37,802 bases of DNA from Clostridiales bacterium Firm_18. Its GTDB lineage: Bacteria > Bacillota > Clostridia > Monoglobales > Firm-18. The position numbers were made by a program, and so were the translations under genes. Within the stretch, counting starts at the first letter, position 1; every line of letters starts with the position of its first letter. The notes under the pieces are model-generated. The model was not told the DNA's origin. It did not search any database and saw nothing but the letters and a program-made list of their open reading frames with translations. Below are positions 25,066 through 33,858 of this stretch, one piece after another. Where the stretch lies: NCBI GenBank assembly GCA_001604215.1, contig LVAX01000087.1, positions 201 to 38,002 of the forward strand. The letters are read 5' to 3'.

Positions 25066-26801
25066 TATATTCCCTCCGTTCCTAATTGGGATTTATATAT
25101 GTCATAATATATTCCGCCCTGCGCAATCAGCTCGCTGTGCGTTCCCTGCTCGGCTATTGCGCCGTCCTTTAAAACTATTATCCTGTCCGCGTCAAGGGCG
25201 GTGCTTATGCGCTGGGCTATTATCACCCAGGTACAGCCCGACAGCTTTTCACGAAAACCCTGCTGTATTTTAACCTCCGTCATGACATCGACGGCACTTG
25301 TGCTGTCGTCCAAAATAAGTATCTTCGGTTTTTTGATAATGGCACGCGCTATTGCAATCCTTTGCCTTTGTCCTCCCGACAAGCCTATGCCGCGCTGGCC
25401 TATAACCGTATTGTAGCCGCCGGGCAAGGTATCGAGAAACTCGCTTGCCTGTGAAATTTGTGCGTATTGTTTTATTTCATCCTCCCGGGCGTCGGGGTTC
25501 CCCCATCTGATATTTTCGGCTACGGTGCCGCTGAACAAAACGGTGTCCTGCGGGACAACGCCTATACCGGCCCTTAGCGTTTCAATGTCATAGCTTCTTA
25601 CGTCGCGGCCGTCTATCAATACTTGGCCCGACGTTGCATCATACAGCCTCGGTATAAGGTTTACAAGAGTGGATTTACCCGAACCCGTTTCGCCGAGTAT
25701 CGCAATTGTTTCACCGGGCTTTATTTTAAGGTTTATGCCGCGAAGTTCGTATTTATCGTCGTCTTTGTCGCCGTCGTTATATTTAAAGAAAACGTTTTTA
25801 AACTCTATGCACCCTTCGGTTATTTCGTCTTTTACAGGATTTTCAGGATTTTGCATTGAGCTTTTGTAGCTTAAAACATCGTTAATTCTTGCAACGGAGG
25901 CATATGCCCTGGAGATAAATACAAACATAAAGGCAAGCATCAGGAAGGAAAATAAAATTTGGGTTGTGTAATTGATAAAAGCAAGTATCTTCCCTACCTC
26001 AATTTCTCCGGCCCCTGCCAAATAGCCGCCCAGCCAAAGAACGGCAACGGTTGTAAAGTTCATGACTATTATCATTATCGGAAAAGTAAGCGCCATAATG
26101 TTGCCTGCTTTAATTCCGGCATTCGTCAATTCATTGTTTGCTGACGCAAATCTCTTTTTTTCGTAATCAGAACGAACAAAAGCCTTTATTACCCGGATTC
26201 CGCTTAGGTTTTCCCGCATAACGGAATTTACCTTGTCAAGCTTTTGCTGTATCATGCTAAAAAGCGGAAATGCGCTTCGCATAATTATTACAATAAAAAA
26301 AGTCAAGATAAGCAGCGCGGCTGCAAGTACAGCCGACAGCTTCAAATTAAGGCGGGCAGCCATTAAGAAGCCCCCTGTCGCAAGCAGCGGAGCGCGTATC
26401 ATCATTCGAAGCCCCATCATTACAAGCTGTTGTATCTGGGTTACGTCGTTTGTAAGGCGAGTTACAAGCGAAGCGGTCTGGAACTTATCAATATCCGAAA
26501 AGCTGAAGGTTTGAATGTTTTCAAACATTGCGTCTCTTATATCTTTACCGAAAAGCTGGGATGTTTTTGAGGAAAAATACATGCAGCCAAGGCCCCCTGC
26601 CGACATGATAAGGGCAAACGCAATCATTTTCAAACCCGTTGCAAAGACAAAATCCATATCCCGGCTCAATATCCCTATGTCAACTATATCGCCCATCAGG
26701 CGGGGCTGTTGAAGCTCCAGTATTACTTCAACAAATAAAAAAAGCGGAGCGGCAACAGCGTATTTTAAATAGGGTTTTAAATATTTTAATAGTTTTATCA
26801 T
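25065..26801 (-). CDS. ABC exporter subunit with degenerate catalytic residues
   Basis: 578 residues with an exporter membrane domain (~10-310) and ATPase domain (~335-570). Walker A GETGSGKST and signature LSGGQRQR are intact. The Walker B segment reads ILILDDSTSAVD (Asp for the catalytic Glu) and the switch segment reads VIIAQRIST (Gln for His). Those two changes are the hallmark of the degenerate half in heterodimeric exporters such as BmrCD or TM287/288, so this pairs with the downstream 600-residue subunit. Confidence 0.93.
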   Translation of the reverse strand: MIKLLKYLKPYLKYAVAAPLFLFVEVILELQQPRLMGDIVDIGILSRDMDFVFATGLKMIAFALIMSAGGLGCMYFSSKTSQLFGKDIRDAMFENIQTFSFSDIDKFQTASLVTRLTNDVTQIQQLVMMGLRMMIRAPLLATGGFLMAARLNLKLSAVLAAALLILTFFIVIIMRSAFPLFSMIQQKLDKVNSVMRENLSGIRVIKAFVRSDYEKKRFASANNELTNAGIKAGNIMALTFPIMIIVMNFTTVAVLWLGGYLAGAGEIEVGKILAFINYTTQILFSFLMLAFMFVFISRAYASVARINDVLSYKSSMQNPENPVKDEITEGCIEFKNVFFKYNDGDKDDDKYELRGINLKIKPGETIAILGETGSGKSTLVNLIPRLYDATSGQVLIDGRDVRSYDIETLRAGIGVVPQDTVLFSGTVAENIRWGNPDAREDEIKQYAQISQASEFLDTLPGGYNTVIGQRGIGLSGGQRQRIAIARAIIKKPKILILDDSTSAVDVMTEVKIQQGFREKLSGCTWVIIAQRISTALDADRIIVLKDGAIAEQGTHSELIAQGGIYYDIYKSQLGTEGI

Positions 26802-26900
26802 CCTTTTATCCCTCGATAATGATTTTCCACAGCGGAATTTCTCCGCTCGGGAGTGAAATTAAGCGGTTTTTTTATATAACTTCCTGCCGACGAAGCAGTC

Positions 26901-26937
26901 AAAAAAAATTAGCCCACTTATTTAAGAGGGCTAATTT
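26901..26937 (-). terminator. Terminator of the AbrB-like gene
   Basis: On the minus strand AAATTAGCCC pairs with GGGCTAATTT around a 12-base loop, then runs into eight T. It lies 57 bases after the AbrB-like stop and separates it from the ABC exporter operon. Confidence 0.85.
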
Positions 26938-26993
26938 AATTATAACACCATCAAAAAAAAATGTCAAGAAAAACTAAGTAGCAAACAATATAT

Positions 26994-27242
26994 TTACTTT
27001 ATTGTTGTTGCTAATTCGGCTGCACATTTCGGGCAGACCTTTTTCTCTTTAAAGGTTTTTACATCCTTTGCGTTGCCGCAAAAAATGCAAGCAGGTTCAT
27101 ACTTTGAAAGAATGATTTGCGGACCGTTTACGGATATTTCCAACGAGTCTTTAATGTCAATCCCTAAAGTACGCCTGAGCTCGATAGGCAGTACGATTCT
27201 GCCCAGTTCATCGACCTTTCTTACAATTCCTGTTGATTTCAT
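26994..27242 (-). CDS. AbrB/SpoVT-family transition-state regulator with C-terminal CxxC pairs
   Basis: 82 residues, ATG 27242 behind AGGAGGGG; the frame is open to 27314 but runs through the promoter. The swapped-hairpin DNA-binding domain MKSTGIVRKVDELGRIVLPI...ELRRTLGI is nearly the AbrB consensus. The C-terminal part carries two CxxC pairs (Cys52/55 and Cys70/73), a likely zinc ribbon in place of the B. subtilis AbrB C-domain; this form is usual in clostridia. Expected to repress transition-phase and sporulation genes during growth. Confidence 0.92.
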   Translation of the reverse strand: MKSTGIVRKVDELGRIVLPIELRRTLGIDIKDSLEISVNGPQIILSKYEPACIFCGNAKDVKTFKEKKVCPKCAAELATTIK

Positions 27243-27273
27243 ATCGTTCCCCTCCTTTTTATGCTTCGACAAT

Positions 27274-27302
27274 ATTCTACTACAATTACCAAAATAAGTC
27301 AA
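27274..27302 (-). promoter_or_regulatory. Sigma-A promoter of the AbrB-like gene
   Basis: Minus strand TTGACT (27302-27297), 17-base spacer, TAGAAT (27279-27274), about 32 bases upstream of the start codon. Confidence 0.75.
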
Positions 27303-27376
27303 CATTTTAAGCAAAAATTTTTTAAGTTGTAATCAAATTTTAATATTTATCATATATACTTTGTAGGAGGGTTTGT

Positions 27377-27943
27377 ATGATAAATTATATTTGGAGCGGA
27401 CTTATGCTTATTTCTCTCGTTACCGCCTTATTTACGGGCAAACTTGAAATTGTCACAAACGCAGCAATGGAGGGAGCATCCGAAGCGGTATCGATGTCGC
27501 TGTCCCTGCTTGGGATGATATGCCTTTGGACCGGCATAATGAAAATTGCGCAGGACAGCGGCACAATAGATATTTTCGCCCGCACAATGAGACCCGTTAC
27601 AAAGTTATTGTTTCCGCGCCTGCCTGAAAACTGTGAAGCTTGTGACGCAATCGTTATGAATATGGTAGCAAATATTTTCGGCATGGCAAATGCGGCAACG
27701 CCTTTAGGGCTGAAAGCAATGAAAGAGCTTTCGCGTCTTAACAAAAGTGCCGTGGCAAGCCATGAAATGTGCATGTTTGTTGTTATCAATACCGCATCGC
27801 TTCAGCTTATACCTTCTACCGTTATTGCACTAAGGCATGGCGCAAAAAATCCGTTTGAAATAATTGTTCCCGTTTGGATCGTCAGTCTTTTGTCGATAAT
27901 GGCCGGGGCAGGTGCGGCCAGATTGTTCTCGCTTAGGGAATAA
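27377..27943 (+). CDS. spmA: Spore maturation protein A
   Basis: 188 residues, ATG behind GTAGGAGGG. Nucleoside-recognition/Gate-domain membrane protein with about five helices. Typical segments are MINYIWSGLMLISLVTALF, LGMICLWTGIMKIAQDSG, NIFGMANAATPLGLKAM and INTASLQLIPSTVIALR. With SpmB it is needed for spore core dehydration in Bacillus. A CATATATACT just upstream could be a sigma-E-like -10 but no clear -35 is visible. Confidence 0.95.
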   Translation: MINYIWSGLMLISLVTALFTGKLEIVTNAAMEGASEAVSMSLSLLGMICLWTGIMKIAQDSGTIDIFARTMRPVTKLLFPRLPENCEACDAIVMNMVANIFGMANAATPLGLKAMKELSRLNKSAVASHEMCMFVVINTASLQLIPSTVIALRHGAKNPFEIIVPVWIVSLLSIMAGAGAARLFSLRE

Positions 27944-27976
27944 TTCTATTATGCCAACCGTGAAAGGAAAATATGT

Positions 27977-28498
27977 ATGGAGTTTATTTCAATTGCGGTA
28001 ATACCTTTAATGTTTTTCGGGATAATCGGATACGGGCTTGTTAAAAAGGTCAAGGTTTTCGACAGCTTTATTTTCGGGGCAAAGGACGGACTTGAAACAA
28101 GCTTTGCAATACTGCCCTCGCTTATTGCGCTTTTAACCGCGATTTCCATGTTCAGGGCTTCGGGTGCGCTTGATATTTTAACGGAATTAATATCTCCCCT
28201 GCTTTCCCTTATCCGGTTTCCGAAGGAGCTTGCCCCGCTTGCGCTTATGCGTCCCATTTCCGGCAGCGGGGCCCTTGCGATTGTAAAGGGTATGTTAGAG
28301 CAGTTCGGGCCCGATTCCTTTTTGGGCAGGTCCGCATCCGTAATGATGGGTTCTACCGAGACAACATTTTATACTTTGGCGGTATATTTCGGCAGCATTA
28401 ATATAAAAGACACCCGCTACACCGTTAAAGCGGCTTTGCTTGCCGATTTAACGGGAATGGTAGCGAGTGTATATGTGGTAAGATTAATGCTTTGCTAA
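27977..28498 (+). CDS. spmB: Spore maturation protein B
   Basis: 173 residues, ATG 27977 behind GAAAGGAAA. Partner of SpmA with the same fold: IPLMFFGIIGYGLVKKV, FILPSLIALLTA-like span, MRPISGSGALAIV and MGSTETTFYTLAVYFGS. Thirty-three bases after spmA. Convergent with the small minus-strand gene that follows. Confidence 0.95.
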   Translation: MEFISIAVIPLMFFGIIGYGLVKKVKVFDSFIFGAKDGLETSFAILPSLIALLTAISMFRASGALDILTELISPLLSLIRFPKELAPLALMRPISGSGALAIVKGMLEQFGPDSFLGRSASVMMGSTETTFYTLAVYFGSINIKDTRYTVKAALLADLTGMVASVYVVRLMLC

Positions 28499-28504
28499 TG
28501 TACT

Positions 28505-28642
28505 TTAGCAACAGTCGCCATGACCGATTGAGGGGCCGAAAAGTCCTCCTTCGCCGCACAGGCAGCAAATAATTACAATTACAATGATAATCCAAATCCA
28601 GTCATTGGAACCCCCGAAAAAGCCGCAATTATTATGACCCAT
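28505..28642 (-). CDS. Small Cys/Gly-rich single-pass membrane peptide
   Basis: A 45-residue frame beginning MGHNNCGFFGGSNDWIWI at ATG 28642, with AGGAGG eight bases upstream. A central hydrophobic stretch WIWIIIVIVIICCLC (residues 15-29) makes one membrane helix; Cys at 6, 26, 27, 29, 44 and 45. The strong ribosome binding site, exact spacing and composition argue that it is real. It resembles small clostridial Cys/Gly-rich proteins and YjcZ-type sporulation peptides in style only. A CATAATAT box upstream (about 28680) is compatible with a sporulation sigma factor. Its place beside spmAB hints at a spore role; function unknown. Confidence 0.72.
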   Translation of the reverse strand: MGHNNCGFFGGSNDWIWIIIVIVIICCLCGEGGLFGPSIGHGDCC

Positions 28643-28732
28643 AAATAAACCTCCTATTTTATTTTGTATTACATATTATGCCGGAGGTTTTAAAAGTGTG
28701 ATAATTGCACGGATTATTTAAAATGGGTTTGG

Positions 28733-28777
28733 CAAGGTATAAGAGAGTCAAACTCTATATGGGGTTCAACTTTCTTA
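28733..28777 (-). terminator. Hairpin at the 3' end of the parC-like gene
   Basis: GGCATAAGAAAGTTGAAC pairs imperfectly (with G-U pairs) with the complementary arm ending in TCTCTTATACC on the minus strand. The stop codon sits inside the first arm. Same style as the hairpin at 21239-21273. Confidence 0.55.
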
Positions 28778-30952
28778 TGCCTCAAACAATTTCGTTTGCT
28801 GTATACGGCTGTCTTCGTCGCGCAAAAAGCAGCCGACTGCCGGGATATTTTTTGTTTTGTAATAATTTATATCTTTAAAACCGGCTTCGCTTGCTTTAAT
28901 AACATCTTTTAGTACGGCCGACTTTTTCAGTGTCAAAACGTTTACGCCTTGCGAATCACGGGTTGCCTTTACCGAAATTGAAGACGTATTGAACACCAGA
29001 ACCTTATCAATGCTTGAAATTGCCGCAAGCTCCAAATCCTGTGTCAGTTGGAACATCTTAACCAGAGGAGAAGAGCCCGCGTATGCATTGGTTAGCTTTT
29101 TTCGGTTTTGCTTTGTTTCATAGCTGCTAAGACTTATTTTAGCCATCTTGCCGTTTTTAAAGCAAAAAAGCATGTACCCGCTGTAATCGGTGGTAACGGC
29201 GATACCTTTAACATTTTCGTACTCGTCCATTTTCAGGGCGGTAGGCAGGTATTCGCCGAGCTGGCTTGCTTTGCAGTCGCTGATTTCATATGTTTTCACC
29301 TTGTAAACGGTACATTTGTCGGTAAACACCAGTATTTCCGATTTGTTGGTGGCTTCGGTGCTGAAAATCAGCTCGTCTCCCTCTTTAAGCTTTTGGTCCG
29401 AGGCGGCGCGCAAAGAAGTGAGCGGGATTTTTTTCAGGTAACCGTCCCGCGTTAAAAAAACGCAAAGAGCGTAATCCTCAATGTATTGTTCTTCCGAGAA
29501 TTCTTCAATTTTGTCGGCCGATATGACGGTTGTTCTTCTGGGCACGCCGTATTTTTTTGATATCGCTTTAAGCTCGGAGCATATTAAATCCTTTATTTTG
29601 TTTTCATCACCGAGGGTTGAGCGAAGGGTCGCTATTTCATCGATAAGATTTTCAATGTCCTGCGTCCTTTTTATAATATACTCCTTGTTTATGTTCCTGA
29701 GTTTAATTTCCGCAATAAACTCGGCTTGTGATTCGTCAATGTCAAAGCCGTCCATAAGATTGGAGATTACTTCGCTTTCATGCTCAGTTTCACGAATAAT
29801 TCTAATTGCCTTGTCAATGTCAAGTAAAATTTTTTCAAGACCCAAAAGCAGGTGAAGCCGTTCGTTTTTTTTGTCTATATCAAAAGCCAGGCTGCGTTTT
29901 ATGCAATTGACGCGAAACCTTGTCCACTCAAGGAGCAATTCCTTTACGCCCATTACTTTCGGTACGTTTTCTATTAAAACGTTGAAATTGCAGCTGAAAT
30001 TATCCATAAGGGGGGTAAGCTTGTACAGGCGTGCCATAAGCTTGTCCGCATCCGTTCCCCTTTTTAAGTCTATGGTAATTTTAAGACCGTGAAGATCCGT
30101 TTCGTCGCGGATGTCGCTTATTTCTTTTACTTTTCCCTGCTTCATAAGCTCGGCAATTTTATCGATAATTGCTTCAATGGTTGTGGTATAAGGTATCTGT
30201 GTAATGTCAATGCAGTTATTTTTAGGGTCGTATGTATATTTGGCCCTTATTTTTATATTGCCTCTTCCCGTTTCATATATTTGCCGGATTTCATTTTCAT
30301 CATAAATAAGCTCCCCGCCTGTTGAAAAGTCAGGGGCAATCAGGGTTTTTAAAATATCGCAGTCGGGGTTTTTCAGGTATGCCACGGTTGTTTCGCATAC
30401 CTCTTTTAAATTAAAGCTGCAAAGGTTTGAAGCCATTCCTACCGCAATGCCCTGATTCGGATTGACCAGAATATTGGGGAACTTTGCGGGCAGCAGTGTT
30501 GGCTCTTTCATCGTGCCGTCATAGTTATCGATAAAATCAACGGTGTTTTTATCGATATCGGCAAATATTTCGACGCAGATATCGTCAAGCTTTACTTCCG
30601 TATATCTCGGGGCGGCATACACCATATCCCGCGAATATTGCTTTCCGAAGTTGCCCTTGCTGTCGATAAACGGGTGCAAAAGGGCATCATTGCCCTTTGT
30701 AAGGCGGACAAGGGTTTCATATATTGCCTGGTCGCCGTGAGGATTAAGCTTCATTGTTTGACCGACAACATTGGCGGACTTTGTGCGGTTGCCGCCAAGC
30801 AGACCCATTTTATACATGGTGAAAAGCAGTTTGCGGTGAGACGGTTTAAACCCGTCTATTTCGGGTATTGCGCGCGAAATTATTACGCTCATCGCATACG
30901 GCATATAGTTTTGCTCAAGCGTTTGTGTTATCGGTTGTTCAATGTGTGCCAT
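28775..30952 (-). CDS. Type IIA topoisomerase subunit A (clostridial GyrA/ParC-like)
   Basis: 725 residues, ATG behind AAAGGAGA. Breakage-reunion domain: YMPYAMSVIISRAIPEIDGFKPSHRKLL, NVVGQTMKLNPHGD, catalytic Tyr117 in APRYTEV, and NILVNPNQGIAVGMASN. A coiled-coil region (~360-470) and a degenerate beta-propeller C-domain follow. It is shorter than canonical GyrA (about 800 or more) and matches the divergent clostridial set annotated as topoisomerase IV subunit A. No gyrB/parE-like ATPase gene is adjacent, although such pairs are usually neighbours. The strand-passage role needs that B subunit from elsewhere. Confidence 0.92.
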   Translation of the reverse strand: MAHIEQPITQTLEQNYMPYAMSVIISRAIPEIDGFKPSHRKLLFTMYKMGLLGGNRTKSANVVGQTMKLNPHGDQAIYETLVRLTKGNDALLHPFIDSKGNFGKQYSRDMVYAAPRYTEVKLDDICVEIFADIDKNTVDFIDNYDGTMKEPTLLPAKFPNILVNPNQGIAVGMASNLCSFNLKEVCETTVAYLKNPDCDILKTLIAPDFSTGGELIYDENEIRQIYETGRGNIKIRAKYTYDPKNNCIDITQIPYTTTIEAIIDKIAELMKQGKVKEISDIRDETDLHGLKITIDLKRGTDADKLMARLYKLTPLMDNFSCNFNVLIENVPKVMGVKELLLEWTRFRVNCIKRSLAFDIDKKNERLHLLLGLEKILLDIDKAIRIIRETEHESEVISNLMDGFDIDESQAEFIAEIKLRNINKEYIIKRTQDIENLIDEIATLRSTLGDENKIKDLICSELKAISKKYGVPRRTTVISADKIEEFSEEQYIEDYALCVFLTRDGYLKKIPLTSLRAASDQKLKEGDELIFSTEATNKSEILVFTDKCTVYKVKTYEISDCKASQLGEYLPTALKMDEYENVKGIAVTTDYSGYMLFCFKNGKMAKISLSSYETKQNRKKLTNAYAGSSPLVKMFQLTQDLELAAISSIDKVLVFNTSSISVKATRDSQGVNVLTLKKSAVLKDVIKASEAGFKDINYYKTKNIPAVGCFLRDEDSRIQQTKLFEA

Positions 30953-30977
30953 ATCTTCTCCTTTATTTTAATTATAA

Positions 30978-31036
30978 CGCTCGCGGGGCGAGATGAGGCG
31001 CTTTTGGAAAGTGCTACGCGCCGGAACGCTTTTTAT
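30978..31036 (+). repeat. Palindromic intergenic repeat, partial copy
   Basis: Only the right half of the element (CTCGCGGGGCGAGATGA onward), ending GCTACGCGCCGGAACGC plus a T run. The CTTTCCC block is lost. It sits between metK and the parC-like gene, both transcribed leftward, while the element keeps the same orientation as the other copies. Confidence 0.75.
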
Positions 31037-31042
31037 TTAATA

Positions 31043-32218
31043 TCAGCATCCCTTTAATAAATCGGCTTTATCGCACCTTTCCCACGGAAGGTCGATATCC
31101 TTTCTTCCGAAGTGTCCGTAAGCGGCGGTCTGCGCATATATGGGACGCCGTAAATCAAGCATATCGATAATGGAGGAGGGGCGAAGGTCAAATACCTTTA
31201 AAATTCTGTTTTGAATTTCCGGTACCGGTATTGTTTCCGTTCCGAAAGTTTCCACAAAAACACTGACCGGCCTGGCGACGCCTATTGCGTAGGCAAGCTG
31301 TATTTCGCACCTTTTGGCAAAGCCTGCCGCAACAACATTTTTAGCTATATAACGGGCCGCATAGCATGCGCTTCTGTCGACTTTTGTCGGGTCTTTTCCC
31401 GAGAACGCGCCGCCGCCGTGGCGAGCATACCCTCCGTACGTGTCTACTATTATTTTTCTTCCGGTAAGCCCGGTGTCCCCGCTTGGCCCGCCTATAACAA
31501 ATTTCCCGGTGGGGTTTATATAGTATTTTGTTTTATCATCCAAAAGGTGCGGGGGAATAATTTTTTTAATTACAAGCTCTTTTAAATCACTTTCGATTCT
31601 TTCCATTGTTACATCCTCACTGTGCTGTGACGATACAACAACGGTATCCACCCTTACGGGATTGAACCCGTCATATTCCACCGTAACCTGGGTTTTGCCG
31701 TCGGGGCGAAGATAATCGACAACTTTTTCCTTCCGTATTGTCGCAAGCTGCTTTGCAAGCTTATGGGCCAGTGAAATGGGCAAAGGCATAAGCTCTTCGG
31801 TTTCGTCGCATGCAAATCCGAAAACCATGCCCTGGTCTCCTGCTCCTATGTCAAAGTCGTCACATTCGCCCAGCCTGCATTCAAGGGACTTGTTTACGCC
31901 CATTGCTATATCGCTCGACTGCTCGTCGATTGAGGAAATAACGGCACAAGTATCACAATCAAAGCCGTATTTGGCCCGGGTGTATCCTATATTGCGCACG
32001 GTGTTCCTTACAATCTTTTGAATGTCCACATAGCAATTCGTCGAAATTTCTCCCATTACCATAACAAGGCCGGTTGTGCACGCAACCTCACATGCCACAC
32101 GGGCATACTTGTCCTGTGTAAGAATGGCATCCAGAATTGAATCGGATATCTGGTCGCATATTTTATCCGGATGGCCCTCCGTTACCGATTCGGAAGTAAA
32201 ATATCTTTTCATTGTCAT
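31043..32218 (-). CDS. metK: S-adenosylmethionine synthetase
   Basis: About 391 residues. Makes S-adenosylmethionine from methionine and ATP as a tetramer in the cytoplasm. Motifs are [18 protein letters not shown] at the N-terminus, [10 protein letters not shown] near 120 and [17 protein letters not shown] near 260. Three starts lie close together (TTG 32221, ATG 32218, ATG 32212). ATG 32218 has GGAAAGG five bases upstream, and ATG 32212 (MKRYFTSES) is equally plausible. Follows the COG2426 gene by 23 bases; I see no SAM riboswitch. Confidence 0.97.
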   Translation of the reverse strand: MTMKRYFTSESVTEGHPDKICDQISDSILDAILTQDKYARVACEVACTTGLVMVMGEISTNCYVDIQKIVRNTVRNIGYTRAKYGFDCDTCAVISSIDEQSSDIAMGVNKSLECRLGECDDFDIGAGDQGMVFGFACDETEELMPLPISLAHKLAKQLATIRKEKVVDYLRPDGKTQVTVEYDGFNPVRVDTVVVSSQHSEDVTMERIESDLKELVIKKIIPPHLLDDKTKYYINPTGKFVIGGPSGDTGLTGRKIIVDTYGGYARHGGGAFSGKDPTKVDRSACYAARYIAKNVVAAGFAKRCEIQLAYAIGVARPVSVFVETFGTETIPVPEIQNRILKVFDLRPSSIIDMLDLRRPIYAQTAAYGHFGRKDIDLPWERCDKADLLKGC

Positions 32219-32241
32219 CAAAACCTTTCCTCTTCTTATTT

Positions 32242-32697
32242 TTATATACCGAAGATATGTATAATTCCCATACCCGCAAGGGTAACGAGCACACCGGCTC
32301 CAATAACCCCCGCATAAATTGCCAAAAGAGCATATTTAAGCCGGAGATTAAGAATTGCCGCAATCAAAGAGCCTGTCCATGCGCCGGTGCCGGGAAGCGG
32401 TATGGCAACAAACATAAAAAGCCCGGCAATGACATATCCTTTTATTTTATGTGCCTTTTTGGTCGCACTGTGTTCAATGCGGCTTAGTATATTTTTAAGT
32501 ATGGCAAACCTTTTTAAATATTTTATCACCGGTCTTGAAAAAAGTATTAAAAAGGGAATAGGCACCATATTCCCGATAACCGACAATACAAAAACCTTAG
32601 CGGGCGACAGGCCTTGGGCAAGGCCGAGAGGAATCGCGCCTCTTAGTTCTGCAACCGGTATCATTGCGGTTATAAAAACCAAAAGTTCGTTTGTCAT
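32242..32697 (-). CDS. COG2426-family small multidrug-export-like membrane protein
   Basis: 151 residues, ATG 32697 behind ACGGAG. Four or five membrane helices, with [19 protein letters not shown] at the start and [17 protein letters not shown], the family signature. Distantly related to the DedA/SNARE-associated group; the name 'multidrug export' comes from the Pfam family and is poorly supported by experiment. Likely co-transcribed with metK. Confidence 0.88.
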   Translation of the reverse strand: MTNELLVFITAMIPVAELRGAIPLGLAQGLSPAKVFVLSVIGNMVPIPFLILFSRPVIKYLKRFAILKNILSRIEHSATKKAHKIKGYVIAGLFMFVAIPLPGTGAWTGSLIAAILNLRLKYALLAIYAGVIGAGVLVTLAGMGIIHIFGI

Positions 32698-32907
32698 TGC
32701 AAGCTCCGTTTCCGCTGCGGGCAAAACAGTTTTGCCTTTGAATATAGCAGTCTTTTTAAAAGGCCATTAAATTCATCCTGCCGCGCGTGCTGTTTTTACA
32801 TATCGTTATTATATTAACTCGCTGCCGTGTTAATTATTCCGCAAAGAGGCATTGCTTAGTATTATATATTTTTTTAATAGTAAAATCAAGTAATACTTTA
32901 TTTTAAT

Positions 32908-32998
32908 GGAAATTGCGCAAGATACGCGCAATTTCGCGCTCCGGCGGAATAAATCCGCCTACGCTTTCCCGCGCGGGGCGCAATGTTGCGCTTTTTTA
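32908..32998 (+). repeat. Palindromic intergenic repeat, shortened copy
   Basis: Carries the first two hairpins (GAAATTGCGC/GCGCAATTTC; GGCGGA/TCCGCC) and the GCTTTCCCGCGCGGGGC block. It ends in GCGCAATGTTGCGC plus six T, lacking the last hairpin. It occupies the 311-base gap before the COG2426 gene; the rest of that gap (32698-32907) is AT-rich and shows no gene. Confidence 0.85.
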
Positions 32999-33008
32999 AT
33001 ATATATAT

Positions 33009-33851
33009 CTAATATATATCTTCGATAACCGTCTCGGGCGCATTTTCCAAAAGGGCAGGTTTTTTTATAAATTTTTCGAGCATTTTCAAAGACCTGCCGT
33101 AATAAAGCCCGTCGCAAATCCGGTCGTCGCAGGATATTATAAGGGGCAGCACTTTTATAACCTTGATTTCTCCGTTGATTTTTGCAACCGGGAGCGTTTC
33201 AATTCTTCCCATGGTCACAAATAAGGAGGTTGTCCCCCATTCGTAAAGATGGTGGTTAACCGCGCTTACACCGATGCTTCCTAAGTTGGACACAAATACG
33301 CTGGAATGAAAAGGGTCAATTTCTATCAGCCGTTTGGGCAATGCATTGTAATATTCAAGTATTTTTAAAAAAGAAAATATGGCCCTCATAACAAAGCGCG
33401 GTGTTTTCATCAGTATTTCCGCAAGCGAATCGTCGGCTTTTACAAAATCACCTTTGGCATTGCTTACGTTTTCTTTGATTTTACTTGCAACGTCAAATAA
33501 GGTATCTTTGGGTGAAAAGCTTATTTTTGCGACGGTTTCGTCGGAATCGTCGGTCAATTGCTTTTTTACCGTAAAAGAAATATCTATTGAATTTCTTGCA
33601 TATATTCTGCGGCCGGCGACAAACCTGTTTATCGAGGGCCGCTGTGAAATTGTCCTGACTATTGCCGCCAGCAGTATGTGGAAAATCGAAATATCCTTAT
33701 GCTTTTTCAGGTAGGCCAGTGTGTTTTCCAAATCTATTTTTACCGATATCTGGTTCATTGAGCCTGTTCGGTTTTCTAAGATAAACGGTACTATTCTTGA
33801 AAACGAGTTGAGTGATTTGATTAACCGTCCGTCGCTTCTGCTGCTGAGCAT
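33009..33851 (-). CDS. Acyltransferase-fold protein (CAT/E2 catalytic-domain-like), catalytic His missing
   Basis: 280 residues, ATG behind TAGGGGGGT. The overall pattern matches the fold shared by chloramphenicol acetyltransferase and the catalytic domain of 2-oxoacid dehydrogenase E2: ISIFHILLAAIVRTISQRPSIN, a central VFVSNLGSIGVSAVNHHLYEWG, and a C-terminal IISCDDRICDGLYYGRSLK. The C-terminal active-site motif, HHxxxDG in CAT or DHRxxDG in E2, reads DDRICDG here, with Asp243 at the catalytic His position. There are no lipoyl or E1/E3-binding domains. It may bind an acyl-CoA-like ligand or be inactive. Last gene of the ilvE cluster, seven bases after the hemolysin III gene. Confidence 0.85.
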   Translation of the reverse strand: MLSSRSDGRLIKSLNSFSRIVPFILENRTGSMNQISVKIDLENTLAYLKKHKDISIFHILLAAIVRTISQRPSINRFVAGRRIYARNSIDISFTVKKQLTDDSDETVAKISFSPKDTLFDVASKIKENVSNAKGDFVKADDSLAEILMKTPRFVMRAIFSFLKILEYYNALPKRLIEIDPFHSSVFVSNLGSIGVSAVNHHLYEWGTTSLFVTMGRIETLPVAKINGEIKVIKVLPLIISCDDRICDGLYYGRSLKMLEKFIKKPALLENAPETVIEDIY

Positions 33852-33858
33852 AAATGTG

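Noticed and set aside
32219..32241. SAM riboswitch before metK.
   Set aside because: Only 23 bases separate metK from the upstream gene and no S-box core is visible further up.
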